64,000 nt of DNA, taken from contig JODU01000022.1 of NCBI GenBank assembly GCA_000720845.1, positions 1 to 64,000 of the forward strand, in the 5' to 3' direction. The notes beneath the pieces were generated by a model. It saw nothing but the letters and a program-made list of their open reading frames with translations. It was not told the origin of the DNA and ran no database searches. Positions 24,593-34,095 of the stretch are shown piece by piece. The DNA comes from Kitasatospora aureofaciens. GTDB taxonomy: Bacteria; Actinomycetota; Actinomycetes; Streptomycetales; Streptomycetaceae. The position numbers and the translations under genes are program-made. Every line of letters begins with the position of its first letter. The first letter of the stretch is position 1.

Positions 24593-26836
24593 TCACAGCT
24601 CTGCGCCGGTCAGCGGTGTGAGCGTTACGGGTACGCCGTTCAGCACCGCGTTGCCCGAGAGCGGGTCGAGCATGCTGCCGTCGAGGAGCTGGTTGACGTT
24701 GACGCCGGGGTCGGCGGCGGCGTGCGTCTGGCGGGTGCCGGGCCGGTCGTGGCCCCAGCCGTGCGGGAGGCTGACCACGCCGGGCCGGACGGTGTCGGTG
24801 ACCTCGGCGGGCGCGGTCACCGCTCCCCCGGCTCCCTTGACCCGCACGGGCTGCCCGCTGCGCACACCCAGCCGTGCGGCGTCCTCGGGATGGAGGTGCA
24901 GGGTGCAGCGGTTGGAGCCGCCGGTCAGGGCGGGGACGTTGTGCATCCAGCTGTTGTTGGAGCGCAGGTGGCGGCGGCCGACCAGGACGAGCCCGGCGGG
25001 GCGTTCGGCGAGGGCCCGCACGAGGCGCGGCAGATCGGCGGCGATCGCCCCGGGCAGCAGCTCCACCTTGCCGCTGCGGGTCTTCAGCGGCTGCGGCAGG
25101 CGCGGGCGCAGCGGGCCGAGGTCGATGCCGTGCGGGTGGGCGAGGAGGCGTTCGAGGGTCAGCCCGTCCGGCCGGGCCCCGAAGCCGTCGCCGTAGGGGC
25201 CGAGGCGCAGCATCAGGTCGAGACGCCGCTCGGGTCCGTTCTCGCCGGTGAGCAGGGCGGTCAGTGCGCCGGGGTCGCGGCCGTGCACGGGTGAGTGCGG
25301 CTCCCGTACGGCCTTGGCGAGGGTCTGCTCGATCACCAGGGAGTCGACGACGGCGGGGTCGGTGCCGTGTGCGCCGGTGACGGCCAGGGTGAGCCGGGCG
25401 AGGATCTCCGTCTCGGCCATCCTGCCGGGCTCCAGGGGGACGGCGGGGCGGGTGTAGCGGACCTGGTTGCGCACGGCGAGGGTGTTGAAGGCGAAGTCGT
25501 GGTGCGGGCTCTGGGCCGGCGGGGGCGGCGGCAGCACGACGTGGGCGTGGCGCGAGGTCTCGTTGAGGTACGGGTCGACGCTGACCATGAAGTCCAGGGA
25601 GCCCAGCGCCTTGTCGAGCCGGTCGCCGTCGGGCGCGGACAGCACGGGGTTGGCGGCGATGGTGAGCAGCGCGCGGACGGGCTCGCCCGCGTCGGTGGCG
25701 GTGTCGATCTCCTCGGCGAGGGCGGACAGGGGCAGTTCGCCCTTCGCCTCGGGGTGGCCGCTCACCCGGGAGTGCCAGCGGCCGAGCGCGAACCCGCGGC
25801 CGGGTCCGGCGGGGCGCGGGGTCCGGTCGGTGGCGGCCTGCGGGAAGAGCGCGCCGCCGGGCCGGTCGAGGTTGCCGGTGAGGATGTTGAGGACGTCCAC
25901 GAGCCAGCTGGCGAGGGTGCCGTGCGGGACGGTGCAGCTGCCGATGCGGCCGTAGACCGCGGCGGTGGGGGCGGCGGCGAGTTCGCGGGCGAGGGCGCGC
26001 GTCACGCCGGCGTCCACGTCGCAGGCGGCGGCGACGGACTCGGGGGTGAAGTCGCTGAGGGCGTCCCGGACTTCGCCGACCCCCTCGACGTGCGGGGCGA
26101 GGGCGCCCGGCTCGACCAGGTCCTCCTCGTACAGCACGTGGGCCATCGCGGCCAGCAGCAGCGCGTCGGTGCCGGGGCGGATCGCCACGTGCCGGTCGGC
26201 GAGCTTCGCGGTGCGGGTGCGGCGCGGGTCGACGACGGTGAGGGTGCCGCCGCGGGCCCTGAGCGCCTTGAGCCGGCCGGGGAAGTCGGGGGCGGTGCAC
26301 AGACTGCCGTTGGACTCCAGCGGGTTGGCCCCGATCAGGAGCAGGTGGTCGGTGCGGTCGAGGTCGGGCACCGGGATGGCGTTCGCGTCGCCGAAGAGCA
26401 GCCCGCTGGAGACGTGCTTGGGCATCTGGTCGAGGGTGGACGCGGTGAAGAGGCTGCGGCTGCCGAGGGCGCCGAGCAGGACGTTCGGGTAGAGGGCACC
26501 GGCCATGGTGTGGACGTTGGGGTTGCCGAGGACCACGCCGACGCAGTGCGGTCCGTACCGCTTGACGAGGGGCCGGACGCCGGCGGCGACCGCGTCGAAC
26601 GCCTCCTCCCAGGTGGCCTCGCGCAGTTCGCCGTCCCTGCGCACCAGGGGCGCGCGCAGCCGGTCGGGGTCGGAGTCGACGGCCCCGAAGGAGGCGCCCT
26701 TGGGGCAGATGAAGCCGTGGCTGAAGACGTCGTCCCGGTCGCCGCGGGCCGCGGTGACCGTGGTGCCGTCGACAGTGAGGGCCAGGCCGCAGGTGGCCTC
26801 GCACAGGGGGCAGATACGCAGGGCGGTGCGGGGCAC
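24593..26836 (-). CDS. Molybdopterin-dependent oxidoreductase (formate dehydrogenase/nitrate reductase-like)
   Basis: A 747-residue DMSO-reductase-family catalytic subunit. The N-terminal [4Fe-4S] ligands are C9, C12, C16 and C44 (CPLCEATC, then FICPKG). Cofactor-binding blocks follow (LLIGANPLESNGSL, LTIAANPVLSAPDG). The C-terminal beta barrel includes VSLPHGWGHDRPG and DPLSGNAVLNGVPV. GTG 26836 was chosen for the GGGAGG five bases upstream and the immediate cluster motif. There is no Tat signal, so it is cytoplasmic. No electron-transfer subunit or cofactor gene is adjacent. The Mo-ligand residue and substrate are not assigned. Confidence 0.9.
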   Translation of the reverse strand: MPRTALRICPLCEATCGLALTVDGTTVTAARGDRDDVFSHGFICPKGASFGAVDSDPDRLRAPLVRRDGELREATWEEAFDAVAAGVRPLVKRYGPHCVGVVLGNPNVHTMAGALYPNVLLGALGSRSLFTASTLDQMPKHVSSGLLFGDANAIPVPDLDRTDHLLLIGANPLESNGSLCTAPDFPGRLKALRARGGTLTVVDPRRTRTAKLADRHVAIRPGTDALLLAAMAHVLYEEDLVEPGALAPHVEGVGEVRDALSDFTPESVAAACDVDAGVTRALARELAAAPTAAVYGRIGSCTVPHGTLASWLVDVLNILTGNLDRPGGALFPQAATDRTPRPAGPGRGFALGRWHSRVSGHPEAKGELPLSALAEEIDTATDAGEPVRALLTIAANPVLSAPDGDRLDKALGSLDFMVSVDPYLNETSRHAHVVLPPPPPAQSPHHDFAFNTLAVRNQVRYTRPAVPLEPGRMAETEILARLTLAVTGAHGTDPAVVDSLVIEQTLAKAVREPHSPVHGRDPGALTALLTGENGPERRLDLMLRLGPYGDGFGARPDGLTLERLLAHPHGIDLGPLRPRLPQPLKTRSGKVELLPGAIAADLPRLVRALAERPAGLVLVGRRHLRSNNSWMHNVPALTGGSNRCTLHLHPEDAARLGVRSGQPVRVKGAGGAVTAPAEVTDTVRPGVVSLPHGWGHDRPGTRQTHAAADPGVNVNQLLDGSMLDPLSGNAVLNGVPVTLTPLTGAEL

Positions 26837-26896
26837 GGGTCCTCCCGGAAGGCGGCGGTGCGCTCGAGGCGCCGGTGGCGCTCTCTGCGAGATGAG

Positions 26897-26912
26897 CATA
26901 CCGACCGGTAGG
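26897..26912. promoter_or_regulatory. Putative TetR-type operator upstream of molybdo-oxidoreductase
   Basis: CATACCGACCGGTAGG contains the perfect palindrome TACCG-AC-CGGTA (26899-26910). It lies about 60 bases before the GTG and resembles the site at 3299-3315 (13 of 16 bases). Confidence 0.5.
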
Positions 26913-26936
26913 CATGCTGGGGAGGGGCTGTCGGGG

Positions 26937-29900
26937 TCAGTCGAAGAGGATCGGCCCGTTGCGCGTGCCCACGGCCAGTTCGCCGTGCGGGCCGGTGGCG
27001 AGGGCGGTGCAGGGCGACGGCAGTTCCAGGGCGCGGTGCACGGTGCCGGTGCGCGTGCCGACGACGGCCAGGTCGCGGTGGGACGCCAGGGCGTAGGCGT
27101 CACCGCCCGGCAGGAGGGCGGCGAAGTCACCACGCCAGAGGGGGGTCTCGTGCTCGTAAGTGACCGGCGGCCGGGGAACGGGGCGCCGCAGCGGCGAGCG
27201 CGAGCCGCCCGGGTGGTGCGGGGCGGGCCTCTCGCCGGACGAGGAGAAGCGCGTCCTGAACTCCTCCCACGGCACGATCCTGGTGTGCGCCCACCCCACC
27301 ACCAGCAGTGCGTCACCGGTTTCCCCGGTCAGGGCGAACACGTCGACCAGACCCTCGTCGGGCAGCCGCAGGAGCGCCCAGCGCCGGGTCGTCGTGTCCA
27401 GGACCCGCACCACGTCGTCGTCGAGGGGCACGAAGACGAGGAGCCGCCCGGCGCAGCGCACCGCGCGGAGCGAGCCCCCGAGGCGCGTCTTCCCGTCGCT
27501 GTGGGCGGAACAGGGCTGGTGCGGGAGCGGCCCGCGGGCGACGTCGTGGACGGACACCCGGCCGTCCACGAAGGAGCCGACGGCCCAGGGGTCCGCCGCG
27601 TCCCACGGCACGAGCGACAGGAGGGACTGCGCTCCGGTGTCGTCGGGGACGACGGCCAGCCGCGCCTCTTCCCGCTGGTGGGGCACGGGGGTGGCCAGCG
27701 GCCGGCCCGCCGAGCGCACGGGGTCTCCCGCACCGAAGTCCCAGTACTCCAGCAGGCCGTTGCCGCTGCGGGCGAAGAGCAGCGGGCGCGGCTCCCGCCC
27801 GGGCGACCGCCAGGACACCGCGGCCAGCTGCTCCACACCGGAGCCGTCGACCGGCCGCAGCCGGCGGACCACTTCGCCGTGCTCGGCCTCGCGCACCTGG
27901 AGCGACCCGTCGGCACCGCCGGCCACGACCACCGGCGCCCCGTCCCGGGCCACCACCGCCATGGAGGACACGCGCCGCACCACGTCCATGGCCTCCTCCA
28001 CCCTGCGGCCCTCGGGCGTGTCCCGGACCCGCCACACGTTGCCCGTCTCGTCGCCGCACAGCAGGCCTTCGTCCGTCGCGTGCAGCGAGGTGCCGCTCTG
28101 CGGCATCCGGCGCTCCCAGCCGTCCTCGTACGACACCAGCCGGGCGTCGGTGCCGAACCCGAACAACCGGGAGCCGAGGTGGGCGAGGGCGGTGACCGCC
28201 GCGCGGTGCGCCCGGCGGGGCGGGCCGAGAGGCCGGCAGGCGGGCAGCGACCACTCCCGTACCGATCCGTCGTGGTCCCCCGCCGTGAGCCGTCCCGAAC
28301 CGTCCGGGGCCAGGGCGAGGGCCGTGATCCACGCCGGCCGGTCCGGGACCGGGCCGCACGCCCAGCTCCGCCCGGCGCCCGCGTCCCAGCACACGAGCCG
28401 GCCCGAGTCGGTGCCGGCGACGACCACGTCCCGGTCCCGGACGCGTCCGGAGGTCAGTGCGGTCACGATGCCGGGCGCGGTGAACTCGTGCTCCGTGACG
28501 GGCAGTCCGTCGCGCAGCACGAGCACCCGGACCCGGCCCCCGTACTCGCCGGTGACGACGAGGTCGCGGCCGTCGGCGGTGTGTCCGACGGCGGCGCAGC
28601 TGATCAGGGAGACCTGCCAGAGTCCCGGGTCGAGTACCGGCCTGCGCCACAGTTCGCGCGGGCGCACCGGGTCCCAGCAGCGGATCTCGTGGTCCTGGCC
28701 GACACTGACGAGGGCGGGGGCACCGGACGGCCCGCGGACCTCTCCGAGGGCCAGCACCCCGCCGTGGTGGGCGGTGATCCGGGTGGAGTCCGCCGCGTGC
28801 GGGGTGGGCCAGAACCGCACGATGCCGTCCGAGCCGCCGACGCAGACCGTTTCGCCCGCCCGGCACACCGCGTCGGCCGAGTGGCGCAGCTCCTGGCCGC
28901 CGATCCGGTCCCCGGTGACGAGGTCGTAGAGCTGGAGTCCGCGGGCCCCGCCCTCGACCGACACGCAGGCCACCGGCCCGAGGTCGAAGGCGGCCACCCT
29001 GACCCGCAGGCCCAGGTCGACCCGCAGCGGCAGGCCGACCGGACGACCGCTGTCGAGGTCGATCCGGTGCAGTTGCCCGTCTCCGGTCACCGCGGCGGCG
29101 ATCCACTGCCGCCCGACGCGGTGCACCGCGGCCGAGACGATGACGTACGGGCTCGTCAGGAGGGTGCGGACGGGCTCGCCGTGGGAGAGCGAGGAGAGCC
29201 GCACGGTGCCGTCCGAGCCGGTGGTCATCAGGAGCCGGTGCGGATGGCCGGGCACCAGGTCCACGGCGGTGACCGGACCGTCGTGGCCGGTGCGCACCTC
29301 GGCCCGGACCTCCCGTTCGTCGGTCTCCCGCAGGACGACACGGCCGTCCTCGCAGCCCAGCAGCACCGTCAGCGGGGGAAGCCCGGGCGGGGCGGCGCAT
29401 GCCGTGACGCGCGCCCCCACCTCGGCGGGCAGGACGGTGGCGGAGAGGGTGGCCCTGCGCCAGTGCGCCCGCTCCGTCCACTCCCGGATCTGGGAGGCGT
29501 AGAGCGAGCGGCGCTGGGAGAGGGTCAGGGGCGGGTGGGACCGGGCGGAGCTGAGCTGGTGGACGCGGACCCGTCCGTCGCTCAGGCGCAGTACGGCCAC
29601 GGCGGGTTCGTCGGACGGGCGCCGGCCGGGAAGCAGTACCAGCTGTTCCACGGACCGCAGGGGCCGCCCTTCGTAGCCTTCCTCGCCCTCGTCGTCCGCG
29701 GGCAGCATCCAGACGGTGTTCTCCCGGCCGCGCCAGATGTGCAGCAGACGCACGGACCGCCATCTCGGCTCACCGCGCCGGGCCGGCTCCAGGTAGTGGT
29801 CGTAGGACCAGGCCGCGGCGAGGCCGGGGAGCTGCGGGGGTGCGGTGGGGCCGAAGAAGTAGCCGCGCTCCTCCCTCTGCTGCTGATGGGCACGCTGCCT

Positions 29901-32411
29901 GTCTCCCACGTCCAGGTCGTACCACCACGGTCCGCGCGACGAGTCCAAGTCCAGGTACCGGGGCCCGGCGGGCCCGCCGGGCACCACGACGCCGGTTCCT
30001 CCGACGGACATTCCGGGATAGCGCCGTCCGCCCGCGTACGGATCCCAGGCCGCCCACCGGGCCCGCCAGGGCAGCTCCCCCTCACCGGTGTCGCACGAGT
30101 CCGCCAGCCGCCTCGCCCGTCGGCACACCGCGGCCAGCCTCAGCCGGGCCCGCGCCCGGGGGTCGGGGCCGCACCCGCCCCGCGCCCGCAGCTGTGTCTC
30201 CATGTCCCGCACCGCCTGCCCGGCACGCCGCCCCTCCGCGGTGCGCAGCGTGGGTACGGCGGCCAGCAGCTGTCCCGGGTCGGCGGACAGGACGAACCCC
30301 GCGTCCTGTACCAGCGGGTCGAGCACCCCGCCCTCCGCGGCGTGCAGCGCGAGGTACCGCCGCACGTACGGGTGTTCGATCATGCGCAGGACCTCGGTCA
30401 TGGTGCGCTGCACGCGGGCCGCGTCCCGGCCCTCGCGCAGGTACTCGACGAGCGCCCGGTGGTAGACGCGGTACACCGATCCGCCGCTCTCCACGCTCTC
30501 CACCACGTAGGAACCGGCCTCCCGGCTCAGCCACACCAGGTCCTCGTCGCCGTACCGGGTGCCGGTGATCTCGGTGGCCAGGCGCGCCCACACGCCCGCC
30601 CAGGGCAGTCCGGCGCCCTGGGCGTAGGCGAGCGGGAGGAGCAGGTCCCTGGCCTGAGCGGCTCGGGGGCCGAGGCGCTGCTCCAGATCGCGTTCCATGG
30701 CCTCGCCGGGCAGCCGGGGCAGCTCCTCGCGCCAGCGTCGGTCGCCCGGGTCGGGCGGGCGGGGCTCGCGGGCAAGGGTGCGGGCGGTGATGCGGGCGAC
30801 GAGGAAGGAGCGGCCCGCGGCCTGGGCGACGGCTTCGGCGACCGCGTCCACCAGGCCGTCCTCGCCGCCCTCCAGCACGGAGCCGGGCGCGCGCAGCAGC
30901 TTTCGGGTGTAGGCGCGCACGGCGCCGGGGTCGGCGTAGCGCTCGGAGTCTAGGTCGATGCGGGGCGCGTCGTCGGGCAGCCGGGCCGCGATGTGCGGGC
31001 GGGCGCCGACCAGCAGGCGCAGCGGCAGTCTGCGTTCGGGGTCGGTGAGCGGGACGACGAGTTCGTCGACGGTCTCGCGGGGTGCGAGCGCCTCGTCGAG
31101 GGAGTCGACGAGAACGACGAGGGGGTCGTTCCGGGCCTGGAGGTGGGCGGTCAGCTCGCCCAGGGATGCGGCGGCGCAGCCAGCGGCCGCGGCCAGGGCG
31201 TCGAGCACCTGCCGGGTGGAGAGATGACTGGCGTTGACGCGCACGCCGACGTCGCCGGGGCGGGGCAGAAGGGGCGGCAGGCCCGCGCGGGGCACGGCCG
31301 CGGCGCGTTCCGGATCGGTGAGTACGGCGACCATGCCGAGCAGGGAGGACTTCCCGGAGCCGGGGTCCCCGGTGACGACGCACAGCCGTTCGTCCGTCCG
31401 GCGCGGATCGAGCCAGGTGCTGATGTCGCCGAGCGCCGCGTGCCGGCCCGTGAAGTCCCAGACGTCGTCGGTCACCATGTCCGTGCCGCGGGCCCGGGGC
31501 AGGAAGAAGGAGCGCATGTCCTGGTCGCGGGCCGCGCGTTCCCGGGCGGCGAGGGCGACGATGCGGTCGATCTCCTCCAGTCGGAGTCCGTCGGAGTCCG
31601 GGACGTGCCGGGGGTTGGGCAGGAAGGCGGGAATGCCGCCCGTGGCGTGGGACAGGGACCACCCGGGGCGCTGGGCCGCCGGGATCTCCGGGTCGCCGTG
31701 GATGGCCGCCATGACGTGCTCGACGCTGATGTGGGCGGGGGCGTTGCCCGCGGTGGCGCGGGCGCGGACGGCCCGGTCGAAGGCGGCCGACAGGGCGCCG
31801 GTGTACGTCTCCTCCTTGCGGCGGGAGGAGGAGACGAGGACCAGGCCGGTGCTGCCGTGCCCGGTGACCGGCTCGCGGAACCGGCGGGCGTCCAGGGCGC
31901 CCTGGAGCGCCTTGTCCGCGCCCTCCTCGGCGTAGCAGGCGTCGATCAGGACGAGCAGCCGCTCGACGGCCGTCCCGTTCCAGACGCCGCCGACCAGGTC
32001 CTCGGTGGGAAGGGCGGTGCCGTAGGGGTCGGCGGCGTCGCTGTCGTGCAGCAGGAGGTAGTGGCGTCCGCTGTCCTCGTCGACGATGCCGTGGGCGGCG
32101 AAGTAGAGGACGACGTAGTCGTCGGGACGGCGGTCGGGGTCGGTGGCGAAGGCGCGCAGGGACTCGGTGAGCTGCCGCCGGGTCGGGTGGGGACCGAGGT
32201 CCAGGGCCGTCCGGTAGCCGAGTTCGCCGACGAAGAGGTCCGTGATCCGCCGGACGTCCTCGGTGAGTTCCGGACGGGCGGCCTCGGGGTGCGCGCGTAC
32301 GTCGGTGACGGCGGCGGCGATGAGGAAGCGGCGGGCGGCGGGCGTCCCGCCGTCGGCCGGCGCTCCCGTGTCCGCGCCGCGTGTCCCCGGTGCCGTGGCC
32401 GCGCCCGTCAT
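26937..32411 (-). CDS. Caspase-like / STAND NTPase / WD40 beta-propeller protein (NLR-like)
   Basis: 1824 residues. Residues about 25-260 form a caspase-like (clan CD) protease: the strand before the His is VVLYFAAHG with H107, and the Cys is in LLVLIDACYAE with C159. Residues about 320-700 hold a P-loop NTPase: Walker A GDPGSGKSS (348-356) and Walker B VVLVDSLDE (432-440), then a helical region, as in STAND proteins. From about residue 850 to the end are repeated propeller units (TTGSDGTVRLSS, VGGSDGIVRFWP, TAGDHDGSVREWS, AGGADGSLQVRE), enough for one or two propellers. There is no signal peptide or membrane helix. This effector-switch-sensor order is the NLR/apoptosome plan. ATG 32411 lies 6 bases after the hydrolase gene's stop. 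Inferred role: sensing an intruder or internal damage and activating proteolysis. Confidence 0.92.
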   Translation of the reverse strand: MTGAATAPGTRGADTGAPADGGTPAARRFLIAAAVTDVRAHPEAARPELTEDVRRITDLFVGELGYRTALDLGPHPTRRQLTESLRAFATDPDRRPDDYVVLYFAAHGIVDEDSGRHYLLLHDSDAADPYGTALPTEDLVGGVWNGTAVERLLVLIDACYAEEGADKALQGALDARRFREPVTGHGSTGLVLVSSSRRKEETYTGALSAAFDRAVRARATAGNAPAHISVEHVMAAIHGDPEIPAAQRPGWSLSHATGGIPAFLPNPRHVPDSDGLRLEEIDRIVALAARERAARDQDMRSFFLPRARGTDMVTDDVWDFTGRHAALGDISTWLDPRRTDERLCVVTGDPGSGKSSLLGMVAVLTDPERAAAVPRAGLPPLLPRPGDVGVRVNASHLSTRQVLDALAAAAGCAAASLGELTAHLQARNDPLVVLVDSLDEALAPRETVDELVVPLTDPERRLPLRLLVGARPHIAARLPDDAPRIDLDSERYADPGAVRAYTRKLLRAPGSVLEGGEDGLVDAVAEAVAQAAGRSFLVARITARTLAREPRPPDPGDRRWREELPRLPGEAMERDLEQRLGPRAAQARDLLLPLAYAQGAGLPWAGVWARLATEITGTRYGDEDLVWLSREAGSYVVESVESGGSVYRVYHRALVEYLREGRDAARVQRTMTEVLRMIEHPYVRRYLALHAAEGGVLDPLVQDAGFVLSADPGQLLAAVPTLRTAEGRRAGQAVRDMETQLRARGGCGPDPRARARLRLAAVCRRARRLADSCDTGEGELPWRARWAAWDPYAGGRRYPGMSVGGTGVVVPGGPAGPRYLDLDSSRGPWWYDLDVGDRQRAHQQQREERGYFFGPTAPPQLPGLAAAWSYDHYLEPARRGEPRWRSVRLLHIWRGRENTVWMLPADDEGEEGYEGRPLRSVEQLVLLPGRRPSDEPAVAVLRLSDGRVRVHQLSSARSHPPLTLSQRRSLYASQIREWTERAHWRRATLSATVLPAEVGARVTACAAPPGLPPLTVLLGCEDGRVVLRETDEREVRAEVRTGHDGPVTAVDLVPGHPHRLLMTTGSDGTVRLSSLSHGEPVRTLLTSPYVIVSAAVHRVGRQWIAAAVTGDGQLHRIDLDSGRPVGLPLRVDLGLRVRVAAFDLGPVACVSVEGGARGLQLYDLVTGDRIGGQELRHSADAVCRAGETVCVGGSDGIVRFWPTPHAADSTRITAHHGGVLALGEVRGPSGAPALVSVGQDHEIRCWDPVRPRELWRRPVLDPGLWQVSLISCAAVGHTADGRDLVVTGEYGGRVRVLVLRDGLPVTEHEFTAPGIVTALTSGRVRDRDVVVAGTDSGRLVCWDAGAGRSWACGPVPDRPAWITALALAPDGSGRLTAGDHDGSVREWSLPACRPLGPPRRAHRAAVTALAHLGSRLFGFGTDARLVSYEDGWERRMPQSGTSLHATDEGLLCGDETGNVWRVRDTPEGRRVEEAMDVVRRVSSMAVVARDGAPVVVAGGADGSLQVREAEHGEVVRRLRPVDGSGVEQLAAVSWRSPGREPRPLLFARSGNGLLEYWDFGAGDPVRSAGRPLATPVPHQREEARLAVVPDDTGAQSLLSLVPWDAADPWAVGSFVDGRVSVHDVARGPLPHQPCSAHSDGKTRLGGSLRAVRCAGRLLVFVPLDDDVVRVLDTTTRRWALLRLPDEGLVDVFALTGETGDALLVVGWAHTRIVPWEEFRTRFSSSGERPAPHHPGGSRSPLRRPVPRPPVTYEHETPLWRGDFAALLPGGDAYALASHRDLAVVGTRTGTVHRALELPSPCTALATGPHGELAVGTRNGPILFD

Positions 32412-32417
32412 CGTGTC

Positions 32418-33281
32418 TCAGTCCGCGGGGCCGCAGCCGTCGGCCACCGCCCGGCCGGCTTCCGGGGTGTTGAGGTAGCGGGCGGCGTCGTGGGCGCGGG
32501 CGCCGTTGTGCACGAGGTGGCAGCGGACTCGGTCGCCGAACAGGGGCCGCAGGTCCTTCACGAGGGCGACCACGTCTCCCTCGTCGGCGATGTTCGTCCA
32601 GTGCGCGACGCTTCCGGGCCAGGCGCCCGGCGGGCCCGCCGCACCGGTGCGCAGCCGGTCGTGGACGAGGTGGCGGATGCCCAGCGGTGACCCCATCGTC
32701 AGCAGCGAGCGCACCGGCCAGTCGGGGCGCGCGCACAGCGCCTCGTAGGCGACGACGCTGCCCAGGGAGTGGCCCACGACGACCCTGGTGCGGTCGGTCA
32801 CCGCGTCGGCGACCCGCCCCTGCACCGCCTCGTGGACGGCCGGGTCGCACAGGTAGGCGCGGACCTGCTTGAGGTCGAGGACCATGGCGCGCAGCGCGAT
32901 CCCGGCGAAGAACCGGGAGCGCCCCAGTGCGTTGAGGGCGCGCTGGACGGTGCGGGGGGTGCGGGCGAGGGTGCGGGCATCGGGCGGCAGCACGGCCTCG
33001 TCGGTGCGGGCCGCCTCCGCCCACAGGGCCAGCAGCAGGTCCGTCTCCAGTCCGTCCGCGACGTCCCCGGCGCCGAGCGGGGGGTCGGCCAGCGCGAGGG
33101 TGCGGCCGGGCGGGCGGAACAGGTCGCCGTAGAAGACGCAGCGCACGTCGTCCTCGCCGAGTGCGAACGGCGCGCCGGCACGCAGCAGTCCGTCACTGAG
33201 CGCGGTGTGCCATGAGCGGTGCAACTCCCGCTCGCCCGCGTGCTGTTGGCCGATCCCGTGGATGCAGACCACTCGTGCCAC
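32418..33281 (-). CDS. Serine alpha/beta hydrolase (lipase/PGAP1-like), partner of caspase-STAND protein
   Basis: 287 residues. It begins directly with the oxyanion strand VVCIHGIGQQHAGERE. The nucleophile is in VVVGHSLGSVVAYEAL (GHSLG), and a late histidine is in CHLVHNGARAHDAARYL. There is no signal peptide, so it is cytosolic and unlike secreted lipases. GTG 33281 follows GGGGGA. The next gene, the caspase-STAND protein, starts 6 bases downstream, so the two are co-translated. A TAGAGT box on the minus strand (33316-33321) may be the -10. It may be a lipid-degrading effector or a caspase substrate (inference). No close named family is claimed. Confidence 0.85.
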   Translation of the reverse strand: MARVVCIHGIGQQHAGERELHRSWHTALSDGLLRAGAPFALGEDDVRCVFYGDLFRPPGRTLALADPPLGAGDVADGLETDLLLALWAEAARTDEAVLPPDARTLARTPRTVQRALNALGRSRFFAGIALRAMVLDLKQVRAYLCDPAVHEAVQGRVADAVTDRTRVVVGHSLGSVVAYEALCARPDWPVRSLLTMGSPLGIRHLVHDRLRTGAAGPPGAWPGSVAHWTNIADEGDVVALVKDLRPLFGDRVRCHLVHNGARAHDAARYLNTPEAGRAVADGCGPAD

Positions 33282-33374
33282 CGTGTCCCCCAAACCCCGG
33301 CCCCCACGCGTGATCACTCTAGCAACGGGAGGGCGTGTGCGGTGGGTTCGGCGAGCGGTGCCCGCGGTCCGCCG

Positions 33375-33992
33375 TCAGTCGAGCACGCGCCCCAGGTACG
33401 CCCGCAGCAGCTCCCGCGCCTCCCCTATGATCTTCTCGTCGCCGTCCGGCGCGACCCGGAAGGCGAGTTGCACGAGGGTGTCGGCGGTCTCCACGGCGAC
33501 GAGGAAGACGCGGCGCATGTCGTCGTCGGGGCGGCGGCCCAGATAGCCGGAGAGCAGTTCGGTGAGCCGCTCGGCGACCCGGTGGTTGGGGACGGCGTGG
33601 CGGTCGCCGACCGGGATCTGGTTGCCGAAGTCGATCAGGGAGAAGCCGGGCGCGGTCCGCTTCATCGCCAGGTACTCGTCGAGCACGGCGTCCAGCGCAC
33701 CGCGCCAGCCGCCGTCGCCCGTCTCCGTCAGCCGTTCGGTCACCCGCTCCGCGTAGCGCTCCAGGTTGCGCTGGGCCAGGGCGTCGGCCATCTGCCGCTT
33801 GTTGCCGAAGAAGCGGTACACGGACCCGATGGGGACGTCCGCGCGCTGTGCCACGGCCCGGGTGCTCAGGGCGTCGTAGCCCACCTCGTCGAGGAGGTCG
33901 GCGCAGGCGTCGAGGATCCGGGTCAGCCGTTCGGCGCTGCGTCGCTGCACGGGAGCGCGGCGGAGCGGGGTCGCGTGGGACACGGTCCTCAT
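33375..33992 (-). CDS. TetR-family transcriptional regulator
   Basis: 205 residues. Helix-turn-helix LSTRAVAQRADVPIGSVYRF near residues 41-60. The C-terminal ligand domain includes the typical FGNQIPVGDRHAVPNHRV. ATG 33992 has GGAGGG five bases upstream; frames open further upstream lack it. By position, two genes before hmgA, it could correspond to S. coelicolor SCO1712, a TetR regulator reported to dampen antibiotic production. That match is from memory of gene order and needs checking. It lies 93 bases from the hydrolase/caspase operon and reads the same way. Confidence 0.9.
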   Translation of the reverse strand: MRTVSHATPLRRAPVQRRSAERLTRILDACADLLDEVGYDALSTRAVAQRADVPIGSVYRFFGNKRQMADALAQRNLERYAERVTERLTETGDGGWRGALDAVLDEYLAMKRTAPGFSLIDFGNQIPVGDRHAVPNHRVAERLTELLSGYLGRRPDDDMRRVFLVAVETADTLVQLAFRVAPDGDEKIIGEARELLRAYLGRVLD

Positions 33993-34095
33993 GATGCCCT
34001 CCGGGACCGGCCGGGTGAACCGTGACCTCCGGTTCGTGCGGGGGCGGCGCCCGGCTCCGGCCCTCGGCGGCACCCGGTGGGCACGGCGGCCGCAC

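Noticed and set aside
24549..26915. Second minus-strand frame over the molybdo-oxidoreductase
   Set aside because: An arginine-rich alternative frame with no cysteine cluster; the frame starting at GTG 26836 carries all family motifs.
26505..30953. Very long plus-strand open frame across the oxidoreductase and caspase genes
   Set aside because: Composition is Pro/Arg/Gly/Ala-rich and it crosses two gene boundaries. The minus strand has catalytic motifs for both genes.
26937..33281. Caspase locus considered as part of a prophage or plasmid remnant
   Set aside because: No integrase, tRNA, attachment repeats, terminase or replication genes flank it.
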